Assembly: GCF_000715075.1 (NCBI RefSeq)
Contig: NC_134101.1
Coordinates: 198,668,103 to 198,732,102 of the forward strand
Reading direction: 5' to 3'
DNA: 64,000 bases
Source of the DNA: Nicotiana tabacum
Lineage: Eukaryota; Streptophyta; Magnoliopsida; Solanales; Solanaceae
In this document: piece by piece, positions 44,056-54,741 of the stretch
Layout: every line of letters starts with the position of its first letter
Numbering within the stretch: position 1 is the first letter of the stretch
The notes under the pieces: model-generated
The model's input: the letters and a program-made list of their open reading frames with translations, nothing else
What the model was told of the DNA's origin: nothing
The model's database searches: none
Position numbers and translations under genes: made by a program

Positions 44056-45933
44056 TATTATCTTGTCCTCGATTTGCATTTGCGCAAGAACTTGAGGGTG
44101 GATAATACACGCGCCGCTTCAGTCGTCTACCATTATTCTTTTAATATTAGTGTTTGAAATACGTAAAGTAATAACGAGGGCATCAGAGTGAGGAAAGATC
44201 AAAACGTTGGTATCTGACTTATCGAAGATGATACTTTCTCCGAGGTCATCATACCGCTTGTGGATGATTGACCGCTTTAGCTTATGCATGGTGGCAAACT
44301 TTATGTGGTTGATTGTTGTTTCATCGCCTCCGCCGATGATCATTTGAATGGTGCGGGTAGGAGAGGGTGACTTTGGAGGGCCTTGGTGTTGTTCTCGTCC
44401 ACGGCCAAAGTTGGCTTTTCCTCGATCACTCATCAGCTCTTTCAGGTGTCCTTGGTTTAGCATATTCATTACTTCTTGCCGTAGAGCTATGCAGTCTTCG
44501 GTTTTGTGACCCCGTTCCTGGTGAAATTCACAAAGGACATACGACTTTCGAGTACTTGGGTAGGACTTCATCTTTTGCGGTATTTTACCTTTGTGCCAAG
44601 CTTCTCTAGTGCGTACACTACTTCTGAAAGAGAAACACAAAAATTGTGAGCGGACAAGAGTGAAGGCATACCTCTTTCACTTTACTGAGTCCCTGTATGG
44701 GGTCTGGACGGCCCTTCCGTATGCCAAGAAGGTGGTGGAATGGGTGCTCTGACATAGGGTTGATGCCTGTCTCGATTGAGGCGCGGGCCTGATATATCTC
44801 TTCGACTGTCATTACGACGGTCTTTCTTCAGCTCTGTCTGGATTGATGTTAAACGCTAGGTTGGACCATTGAGATCGTCATCATCTGCTCTCACCTCGGC
44901 GCAGTAAGCGTTGTGGATTTCTTCCTAGGTGGTAGGAAGGTATTTCATGAGCCTGCTTAACAATTCCTGGTCGCCCTCGACCCGTTCCTGTTCAACCCGT
45001 TTTGGAAGGCTGATACCGCCATCCCCTCTGATACATTAGGTAAACTCATTCTCACCCTATTAAACCGAGCGAGGAAGTCCTTGAGTCCTTCGCCAGGCGA
45101 TTGCCTAACGACGAATATGTCGTTTACCCTGGCCTCCGATTTCTTAGCTCCGACATGGGCGATGACAAACTTGTCTACTATTTCCTCGAATGTTGCTATA
45201 GACCGGGCTGGTAGTTGTGAGTACCAATTTAGGGCTCATCCGGTTAAGGTTTCGCCAAACCTTTTTAGCAGCACTGATGGTACTTTCTCCTTTGATAGGT
45301 CGTTGCCTTTTACTGCTGTGACGTAATGAATGATGTAATCTTCTGGGTCTGTGGTGCCATCGTATATCTTCAAATATGGTGGCATTTTGAAGGTTTTGGG
45401 TATGGCATGTGGGGCTTCCTCCTCGCTATATGGTTGTTCGGCGAACCAGACGACATCCCGCTTTGGTAGCAACTTCGGGGCGCCCGGTATCTTATTAACC
45501 CTTTCTTAATGTTCTCTCATCTGGTTGCGGAGTGACTTATTTTCATTTTCCATTTCTTCCATTTTCTTAAAATGGTTGTTAGTGCATCATTGCCTGCATC
45601 AACAGTGGTGTGAGTGTTACTTGATGGGGGAACTGGTTGCTCGTCGGTGGTCATTATGATATCTACTGGCGCGATATTTCAATTTGCCCTTTGAACGGGT
45701 TTGTCGAGTATGTCATTGAGGGTACTTGTCAGCCACTCCTCCAATAACTTCTTCACTGCTGGTGGTTCCTCCTCAACCGCGGATGTGGAAGCTCCCCTTT
45801 CGCGTGAGGCGGTTACACTTGCGTGAGGAGGAGGTGAATCACTTCGCATAGGTGTAGCAGTTGGTGTCACATTCTCATCACCTCCTCTGTTATCCTCGTT
45901 GATGGTATCTAAGATGTTGGTAGTGACACCCAT
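44056..45933 (-). pseudogene. Element A gag and start of protease
   Basis: The frame at 45933-45679 (MGVTTNILDTINEDNRGGDENV, Ala/Pro/Ser-rich, then VKKLLEEWLTSTLNDIL) is a gag N-terminus. 45472-45236 has capsid motifs (IPKTFKMPPYLKIYDGTTDPEDYI, VPSVLLKRFGETLTG). 44812-44618 and 44640-44119 hold the nucleocapsid segment CEFHQERGHKTEDCIALRQEV, a C-x2-H-x4-H-x4-C variant of the usual knuckle. The protease start follows (IMVDD, then a stop where Gly is expected, then SGACIIHPQVLAQMQIEDKIIP) and stops at the Element C insertion. Several frameshifts (about 45490, 45230 and 44830) break gag. Confidence 0.88.
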
Positions 45934-46050
45934 TATTGCTTTCTACCTTTCATCTCCTTTTCCTGTCATTGTTAGTTTGTGCAAACGAAGAAAAGATGGC
46001 TATCTCCCCCTTTTTTGATCTAGAAGAAACAAAATTTTTAACTAAAAGCT

Positions 46051-46067
46051 CCCCATAGATGGTGCCA
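46051..46067 (-). promoter_or_regulatory. Element A primer-binding site
   Basis: In sense TGGCACCATCTATGGGG, three bases from the LTR boundary. It begins with TGG and resembles the TGGCGCC-type sites common in plant gypsy elements, with changes. It differs from the site used by Elements B and C. Confidence 0.65.
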
Positions 46068-46070
46068 AAT

Positions 46071-46772
46071 TGTTTGACCAAAAAGTATTGAACCTTTTAG
46101 TTAAATCAATTAAAGATAAAATGGATGGTGAATCTTAGTTAAGAATAATAAAATCTAGACCAAATGTTATGCAAAGCCGATTAAGATAAACATTGTTAAT
46201 CAATGTGTTTGTACTAATTAGATGCTTGTAAATGCAACAACGTAAATGTGCAATAAATGTGGATGATGACAATGAATATAACAAGAATGAATCTACCACC
46301 CAATTATCATAAGACTTGAATGATTCTTTTCTCTGATAGCAATGTGTAGAAAAGAGAAATAAAGAGGATGCAAGGATCTTTGGATCTTGTGAATAAAAAA
46401 GAAAAATCGTATGCTTGAATAGGATAATCAATGAACGAGACAACCGTTGTATATTCTCTCAGGTCAACCTTTTATAATGTGTTTTTCTCCTAAAGTGAAG
46501 ATCCCTCCTTTTTGTTCTCTATCTCCTCATATTTATAGGGGATATTTCCCAAAACCCTAAAAAGTACAAATTAAGGAATATCCAAGGGAATATTCCTTGT
46601 ATCCGTAACTGAACCTATGCTACTGTTATTTCTTTATCTCAGTTGTCCATCTTTCTCATTGGCCTCCTCGAGAGCAGCCTTTAGTTATTACACCGCGGTC
46701 CACCCCCGTCCTTGATCTCCCTCATCTCTTACTGTCTAGTCGCCAAATTTAGACCAATACACTATTCTGTCA
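46071..46772 (-). repeat. Element A LTR (right copy)
   Basis: The boundary next to the primer-binding site is TGTTTGACC (plus strand, 46071). The other end is placed at ...ATTCTGTCA (46772) because it gives a TG...CA LTR, but the partner LTR lies outside the window or is lost, so this end is uncertain by tens of bases. A TATA box lies at 46531-46537. Minus ORF 46135-46443 is incidental. Confidence 0.6.
46531..46537 (-). promoter_or_regulatory. TATA box in Element A LTR
   Basis: On the minus strand CCTATAAATATGAGG is a textbook plant TATA box in the middle of the LTR. Transcription would start about 30 bases further, near 46500, running toward gag. Confidence 0.6.
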
Positions 46773-46799
46773 CAAAAAAAATCACATCAAAAGAACAGA

Positions 46800-48035
46800 A
46801 TGGCCTATATGGCTCCTAGACTTGTGTCACTTTGTCATGTCAGTCCCCAAGCTTATCAATTTGCCAATTGAACATTTATACTCCTTCAAATCGTGTATAA
46901 TAAACGCTTATGATAAGAGGTTTCCAGTGCGTGCAATACAATCTCCTATCTGTAGGATGCCATGTCAAAAAAATTAACCCACATAGGCTCTAGGTCATTT
47001 ATTATCGCTATATAGGAAAATTAAACGGGAGAATGATTATTAACCCCCCAACCCAAATTTTTCCCTCATTTTACACTTACCTATTTAGTTTAGGGCTTAG
47101 AAATTATTGAACCACTTCTATCTCTCCTTTTGGGGTAGGTTTCTTCATCTGTTCTTTATTTTTTGACATGCTTGAGACAATGTCAAATTTGAATTTCCAA
47201 TGGCATTTACGGGTAACAATTCTAGCATGGAGCATAACTGAATTCGAAGAAAAATTAGAAGCCATGAAAAAACCAACAAATGCTCTGAACGCAATCAAAT
47301 AGGGAACTAATTATTTCACTAAAGCACATACCTAAGCTCATGTTTTTTATAGGGTGAAATTGGAGATGACAATTTTGATCATCAATGTTGGGAAAGACCA
47401 GAAGACATGAGAATGCCAAGGAATTCGTGCAAAGTTGATGAACACCATCCTGGTTCTGATCTTGTTAGTGAAACTGTTGCTGCTTTTGCGGCTGCTGCCA
47501 TAGTGACATTTTAAGATATGCAGCAACTCCACAATAATATAAAGGTTCCTTCTTCATTGCTGAAGGAGAAGACACAACAGTAGCTTATTTCTTGCTAGAG
47601 AAGAAGAAAAAAATCGACCTTCAAAAGAAAAGGAGATGGCAGAAATTGATGGGCAATGAAGAATCCCAGCAAAGAAATTCTGTTTTTCACGGTTGAAGCT
47701 AACATGAGAAAGAAGAAAGCATCAGATTTGGATAGAAATCAACTTCTATAATGTTCAACAATGGAGAATGAGGTAGAAAGAAGAAGATGACTGTCAAATA
47801 GGCCATATTATTACTGTTAGGACTTTTTCAACTGCCCTCACGCCCCCTTACATACGTGTGAATCACACACTAAAGCCAAATATGACACATAGGATCAGCA
47901 ACCTGACATAAATGTTTATTATACATGGTTTGAAGGGATATAAATATTCAATTGACAAATTAATAAGTTTGGGGACCGGCATATCTAAGCGCACAAATAT
48001 AGATATCATTTACGCCATTGTGCCAAATTAAAAGG
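46800..48035. mobile_element. Non-autonomous DNA transposon with long terminal inverted repeats
   Basis: The segment 46839-46912 (GTCAGTCCCCAAGCTTATCAATTTGCCAATTGAA...TATAATAAACGCTTATG) is repeated in reverse complement at 47906-47983 with about 85% identity by eye. Weaker matching continues outward toward the ends (aATGGC...cTTGTG.C). The interior (about 990 bp) encodes no transposase. It contains a short minus-strand ORF (47104-47298) and an AG-rich segment at 47560-47760. Long inverted repeats with an unrelated interior suggest a Mutator-like (MULE) derivative, but no clear 9-bp target duplication was found. It ends about 270 bp before the V-ATPase start codon. Confidence 0.6.
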
Positions 48036-48129
48036 GGATAAAAACGCAGATCACGTTTTTTTTAAAAGGCGATCACGTTCGTCAACAGGAAAGAAAATTG
48101 AAAAAGAAATTTAAAAAAAAGAAGCCCAA

Positions 48130-48301
48130 GACTGATCGAGTTTTGCACCACAAAGCCAAGACAATCTCCTCTCCCCTCCTCGTGTCCACACCCCTCTACT
48201 ACCCCCTTCGTCAAATCACCTTCCCGTCAGGAAGGGGGTCTTAATTAAGTATTACCCAATAATAAGCTTCAGATCTGTGTGTCTTGTTTGATCCTTTAGC
48301 G
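48130..48301 (+). promoter_or_regulatory. Probable 5' UTR of the V-ATPase d gene
   Basis: The stretch before the ATG is CT-rich (ctcctctcccctcctcgtgtcc, then ctactacccccttcg), which is typical of plant housekeeping leaders. No TATA box is obvious; the transcription start was not located. It directly follows the inverted-repeat transposon. Confidence 0.45.
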
Positions 48302-51300
48302 ATGTACGGATTCGAAGCGCTTACATTCAACATTCACAGTGGCTACTTGGAAGCCATAGTGAGAGGTCATAGATCTGGCCTTCTCACTTCCGCTGATTAC
48401 AACAATCTCTGCCAATGTGAAACCCTTGATGATATCAAGATGCACCTTTCTGCTACCGAATACGGCCCTTATCTTCAAAACGGTCTCTTTTCCTTTTGTA
48501 TTTGAAGCCTTGTGATCTTGAATTCTGAAATTTGGATGTTTTATAGGCTGTTTGAGTCTATTATAAAGTTGTGATCTTGGTTTGACTTTATTTGGATGTT
48601 TTATTTGATGTTCTCCTTGTACCCATTTGACTAAATCTAGGCTTTTGGACAAAATGTGAAATTTGGATGTTTAGGGGGGTCTCTTCTTTTATCATTTGAG
48701 TCAATTAAAGCTTTGTTATGTTGAGTTCTGGCTTTAGATATGATTTTAGATGTTTATAGGATACCTTGATCTTTTATTATACGCGAGAATTTGAAGATCG
48801 AAGGGTCTGTTTTTAAAATTCACGTAAGCATGCTAGTAATTGACTTTCGATTAGTTTTAGGGTGAATAGTGAATTAATTGATTTCACTGTGGTAGCATGT
48901 GCTGCTATTCCATATGATAATGAAAAACTGTTAGCCTTGATTTGAGCAACTCCATAAACAAGCATCTCTTTTTTAAGAAGCAAAATCTGCAAGGTGCAGT
49001 GATGCTCAATCAGATCAGTAGCGGACTTTGAATGATTAAGTGAAGATAGCATCTCCTTTTTCATCTGATCAACTTGTGTCGTTCTAGTCTCTGTTCTCCT
49101 TTGCTTTTCTTTTTCTTAGGAATGTTGTGAATTGAAAAACTAGATTTGGGATTAAGCAAAAGTATGACTTCTGAAGTTAGGTTGTTTGTACCTTTTGCGG
49201 TGGCTGTATTTCTGGTACTCCATAATTAAGATTTTCTCCTCCCTTTTTAATTCTTTTGTGGACTCCTTATATTATTTTAAGAGACATCTGGACGTAACAA
49301 AAATAAGAATAGATATCTCTACATAACTTCATTTATCCTCTTATGTTTTTCCTAATTGCTTGTGGACCTTGGATTTTAAAATGTTCATGTTACTTGATAT
49401 TGGATGGATCACATTGTGAAACAGAGGCCAATAGTGTGAATCCATCCCTTGATGTGATCAGTATTCTGTTTCTAGATGTGGGAATATGCTTGAAGCAAAA
49501 AAAAAAAAAAAAAAAAGAAGAGAGAGAGATGTTGTTCAGTGTGTTGGTGCTGATAGCACTTTCTGTTGCATTGCTCTTTGGCTCAGTGTTATAATGTTTC
49601 TTATTTTCGGTGGCCATCTGCAGAGCCTTCCCCCTTGCATACTACCACAATTGTGGAGAAGTGCACTCTCAAACTTGTCGATGAATACAACCATATGCTT
49701 TGCCAAGCCACAGAGCCCTTATCGACTTTCTTAGAGTACATCAGGTATGTTATTATTGGTGTGCTGGGAATGATGGTTTATTTTACTCTGAATTCCACTT
49801 TTCATTTGTCCCATAGACACGATAATCATTTTAGAAAACTATGAAATCAGAATATGGGTCTATGCTATCTGTGCATGATGGTTAAAAATCACGTATGTTT
49901 AGATAATATGGCATTAGGTGTCCTTGTGTGGCGGTGGCCACATGTCCTATCTTTGTTTCTTGCTCCCTCCATTTGCTAGGGAAACCTATCTATGTTTCTT
50001 GCACCCTCCATTTTCTACGGAAACCTATCATTGTTTCTTGCTCCCTCCATTGGTGTATTATTTGTGGGAGATGTTACAAAAGAAAAGAAGAAAAGATGAG
50101 AGAAAGGTGCTGCTCGGTAGGAAATTAATGGTACTACCACATCTATCCTATATTTTGTGATGGCACTGCTGCTTTTGGAAATCAAGGTTATCATTTTTTG
50201 AGTTGAAATTAACAAAAACTTTTGAAAAGAATGATGATAAGTGCTTGAGCATTTCTTTTGTAGAAGTTGAAAGAATTATAATTGAAATAAATAAGTTAGA
50301 ACCAAAAAGTTAAAACTATAGCAGATGAATTGGGATGGAGGAAGAATATATAAGGTCTCTAACGAAGTAAAAAATCCAGATGGTTGCTAGGTGATCATCT
50401 TTGGCCTCTCAAAAAATGGAACTGCGAAATATCGTAGCATTAAAGTGACCAAGCTGCATCAACTTTACCCGGATGACCTTTCAATATCTCGTCCATTCAT
50501 ATGCAATAAAACATATATACAAGGATAGCCATCATAGGTTAGGGGATAGCTTCGTATACCTGTTTGGCTCTTCTCCCTTGCGCCTTCTCTCCATACACAT
50601 AGAGAACTTCTGACTTTTGTGCATCATCAAATAACTAGCTTCGCCTTCACAATGTGTGATGGAGATGATTTAACTTTTCCTTCCATTTAACAAAAGGGCA
50701 GCAGTTCAACAACCTTTTCCTTTTCTTACACTATATGCAATAAGGGATGCTTCCCAAATTGCCATATGCTTTCCAGTAACGATTGGGATAAAGTGAATAT
50801 TATATCCCAAATTAGTACGTAAATGTGTATGAAACTTTCCTCTTGTGCATATTGTGAGTTGGACTGCAAGTAATAGTCACCATGGAAAAACGGATATTTG
50901 AACAAAACCTTGTGAGTTGCACTTAAGTGCTCCTAGTTTTAGATAAAGCATGAGCAATAATATAGCCTTGGTATGCTAGTTTTAATTGGAGCAAGCTTAA
51001 ACAGCTCTCCTAGTCTATCATCTTTGATTTTCGCAACTTATCTCCAAAGAAAGAGACGGGCACTACTTAAATGATCAAGCTCATGGCTTAATGTGGTGTT
51101 TTCTATTATGCTTATTGTTTCTGTTGCTAACTAATTATTGTTCTACATGCGTTTAAGTGTGCTGCTGGTTAATTGAGTGAGCCTGACGTGTCTTATGGAA
51201 TCATATTCATCTAGCTTATTGTTTACCTCTTTCTGGTCTATATGGTTGTACCTAAGTTGTGTTATACCTTCATATGTTTCAGATATGGTCACATGATTGA

Positions 51301-53677
51301 CAATATTGTCTTAATTGTGACTGGAACTTTACATGAGAGAGATGTTCAAGAATTGCTGGAGAAATGCCATCCTTTGGGCATGTTTGACAGGTAGTGTTCA
51401 TAATACCTCTCTCTGGCTGTTAAATAGCTGAAACTAATCAGTAGCATCTATTAACTTTCCTAACTTATTTCCACAGTATTGCTTCCCTGGCAGTTGCACA
51501 GAATATGAGGGAGCTTTATAGGCTGGTGCTTGTTGACACACCCTTGGCTCCATACTTCTCTGAGTGCATTACTTCAGAGGTATGAAATGCTTCCCGCTTA
51601 TCTTTGTTTATACTTCTAGCTTCCTTCAGTATGAACCTTTTCTATGCATGCAGTTCTAGTGTAGAAGGATGTTGCGCTTTTAAGTAGTTAATCAGTATCT
51701 TATGTCCACTTAATGGGTCCTTGTAATTCATTCATTATTTACATGCAGCTTTTAAGGATATACTTAATATGTCAGTTTTTGTTCATTCCAAGTAGAATGG
51801 CTATGAATATATTGAGTATTTTATTTCTTAATCAACTGTCTTGAATCAGTTACTCTTATCAGTCTTGTTAATCAATTGTCTTGCATGAGTTGCTCCTGTC
51901 AGTTTGCTTTCCGCCTTGCCCATGTTTAAATATTTCCTTTGTCAATGGAACTTATTTCATGCAGGACTTGGATGACATGAATATTGAGATTATGAGGAAT
52001 ACTCTATATAAGGCGTACCTTGAAGATTTCTACAGATTTTGCCAGGTAATCATTTGTTGTACAGTTTTGTACCATATGTTTATACTTTTAAATACTGATC
52101 CCTTTCCTCAAAACTAAAATTACATGTCCTGTTACTCTTGTCTGATATGAATATATTGTCAATAGAAACTAGGTGGTGCTACTGCAGAGATCATGTCTGA
52201 CTTGCTTGCTTTTGAGGCGGACAGGAGAGCAGTTAACATCACCATAAACAGGTATGTCATGGGTTCATGATTTCTCTGAATCTGGATACTACTGATTGTA
52301 TATCAGGTTATAATTTTTCAACTACCAACTGGAATTTGTTGATGCAGCATTGGCACTGAACTAACACGTGATGACCGTAGGAAGTTGTACTCTAATTTTG
52401 GCTTGCTGTAAGTTTATGCACTTTAATCTTTTACGTTGTTGAGTCATATCCGACATTGGAGACCTCTTTTTTTTCTGACACTATTTGTGTTGAATAGTTA
52501 TCCTTATGGTCATGAGGAACTTGCCATCTGCGAAGATATAGATCAGGTATTTTACGTGTAACTTTTGTTTTCCTTCGTTTTTCTAGAACCTTCTTGTATA
52601 TGGAGCTTCTATATAGTTAGATGGGTGCTAGTATTCTGTCTATACTCTATTGCATGAAGTTCTACTTCCTTACCATACTCGTTGAAAAAGAAAAAGGGTG
52701 AAGTAGCATTCAGCACTGAGATGACAGATCAGTGAAGCAAAGAGAGAATTATTGATTTTCTTTGCAGAACTATGGTGGAAGCAATTGATAATTTATCTGA
52801 TACAAGTTTAGTGGCTAAACCCGAAGTTGAGGCTTATCCTGTATATTTCCTCGTACTTGTAGGTCCGTGGTGTCATGGAGAAGTACCCTCCTTATCAATC
52901 CATATTCTCTAAGTTGGCTTATGGAGAGAGCCAGATGCTCGACAAGGGTTTTTATGAAGAGGAAGTCAAACGCCTTTGCCTGGCATTTGAACAACAGGTT
53001 TTCATACTGTGGAAATTGCTTAACTGTATTTGTGTAGAATCTCCGTGAACATTTTCTTGCTTGTTTGTGAAACAGTTTCTGAAATCATGCAAAAGGATCT
53101 TCAATGTGTTCTTTTAAAAGAAAAAAAAATCAATTTTTTAAAGTTTATTCTTTATATTATCTCTGATGGTGTGTTCTTTAAGTTTTCCAAGAATTTTTCT
53201 TTTCTTTTTTCAAAAACCTGTCTCAAAGAAGTGGTTCTAGTGTCTTTCAAAGAAAAGTTCTTCCGACAAAACTCACATATCTTCAGGGGAAAAAAACTTG
53301 CAACTATCCAAACACGTATATTTTACACAAATCTTTTTTCAAAAAGTTGTTCAAACAACTTAGAATTCCTAAGCACACAGCAGCTTCGACCCCCTAGTCC
53401 TCCCAGTTCCCAAATTATACAAGAAAAAAAAGGTAAAGAATGTAAGGTGATATATTATAATCTGTGTACTTCCCTCCCTTATCAAAAAAAAAAAATTATA
53501 ATCTGTATACTTCCCACACTGATTCTCTCTACTCCTTTATTGCAGTTCCACTATGGTGTATTTTTTGCATATGTAAGGCTGAGGGAGCAGGAGATCAGGA
53601 ACTTAATGTGGATATCTGAATGTGTGGCTCAGAACCAGAAATCCAGAGTCCATGACAGTGTTGTTTTCATATTTTAA
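48302..53677 (+). CDS. VHA-d: V-type proton ATPase subunit d (10 exons, 351 aa)
   Basis: Exons: 48302-48482, 49624-49744, 51283-51390, 51477-51579, 51965-52045, 52166-52251, 52348-52407, 52498-52546, 52863-52997 and 53546-53677. All introns are GT-AG, and the sum of 1056 bases is a clean frame to TAA. The protein starts [22 protein letters not shown], continues through [29 protein letters not shown], and ends with VHDSVVFIF. This is the conserved whole-length pattern of the eukaryotic V-ATPase d/AC39 family, which is about 350 residues in plants. Subunit d belongs to the membrane Vo sector and couples the central stalk to the proteolipid ring of vacuolar and endomembrane proton pumps. The start is the ATG at 48302; the frame is also open for 18 bases upstream from a TTG. 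No damage is seen. Confidence 0.97.
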
Positions 53678-54008
53678 TGATCTGGTAATTCAGATTATGT
53701 GCTCTCCATACTCTTTTGTATATCTGAGTGGCACTGCAGTTTGTCGATTAATATGAGTTATTCTCGGGGTAAAGGCTAACCTCAGCCGTGTGACGGGGGT
53801 CATGCTTCGAAAAGTTATCCTCCAGGAAACTTGCCAGTCCTCCTGCGCGCTTCCTGAGTTGATTATTGTAAGTTGCGAAGAGATATTAGCCTGTTCGTTG
53901 TGTATCTTCTCTAATAAATTCAGTGTATGCATGGTTGAATATCATCTGGAATGATCCTCGGATTGATGTATCTGGAATTCTCTATTTTTTAAACTTTATC
54001 ACAATAAA
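53678..54008 (+). terminator. 3' UTR and polyadenylation signal of V-ATPase d
   Basis: AATAAA at 54003-54008 lies 326 bases after the stop. The stretch between is non-coding. The small minus ORF at 53690-53932 overlaps this 3' UTR and has no recognisable features. Confidence 0.5.
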
Positions 54009-54741
54009 ATTCTGCAGTTGTGTTGAATACATAACTCTTTTTGTATGAAATCCTATTTTTATTTATCATGTTCAGTAAAGCTTCGAAGTATTGTTACCTG
54101 CTATCTGAGGGCGTACGTGTTAAACTAGTGCAAAGACCGCAGATTCCTATCTCATTATCAATCCAAAACATAGCGTTATTGCTTCATTCGTCCCATTTCT
54201 TCTGCATGGTCCGTAGTTTTCTCTTTCTTTGAATTAAAACCTCCGTAGGAGTCATGAAATAGAGGAAAAACGTCACAATTGTTCATGTTGTTAAGTTAAA
54301 TCCAAAAGAAAATGAATTGGTAAAAGAATTGTAGAACGAGTTGTGTAATTTTTGTTGTTCTCCTTTTGTATTTAGTTTTTAGCTGAATCAGAGTTTATTT
54401 ATATAAGCTTCATTTCAAGTGGATAAAGAATGCAAACTGGACCAGTCTTCAATTTTCAAGTCTCAAATTTTGCACGAGTCAATATCCATCGTAGTGTCAT
54501 ATACTTGTAACTTGTGTTGGTAAGAATATAATAATAACTTGTAACGAGTTTATGAAGTTATATATTGACAGTGAAAATTAAATACATCCCATTACGATAA
54601 GATTAAGGATAGTAATCCAAAAGATACCTATTCATACCCAAAATATGAGCTGCATGCCCCCTTTACATGGAGGTTAAGTGCATAAGTAATGTAATACTCC
54701 TATTTTCCGTATATTCTAGTTCTAGTACATACAAAAAAGGT
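54009..54741. other. Intergenic region between convergent genes
   Basis: AT-rich; I see no gene, repeat family or RNA gene in it. It should contain the 3' UTR of the annexin gene next to 54741. Confidence 0.6.

Larger units (their letters stand above)
344..46772 (-). mobile_element. Element A: old Ty3/gypsy LTR retrotransposon, split by two later insertions
   Basis: Minus-strand pieces read in correct gypsy order from right to left: LTR (46071 to about 46772), primer-binding site, gag (44056-45933), protease (44056-44150 and 20401-20782), RT (19236-20400) and RNase H (344-1134). Integrase and the left LTR are missing: the similarity ends near 343. Element C interrupts protease and Element B interrupts the RT/RNase H boundary. 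Both junctions rejoin in frame when the insert and one target duplication are removed. The gag knuckle and the RT (MPFGLKNAGATYQR, YIDDMLVKSK) are gypsy type. Many internal stops show it is dead. It is the oldest layer, because it hosts the other two. Confidence 0.88.

Noticed and set aside
53030..53677. 215-codon plus-strand ORF as a separate gene
   Set aside because: It is the last intron of the V-ATPase gene (52998-53545) reading into exon 10; only the final 43 residues are real coding.
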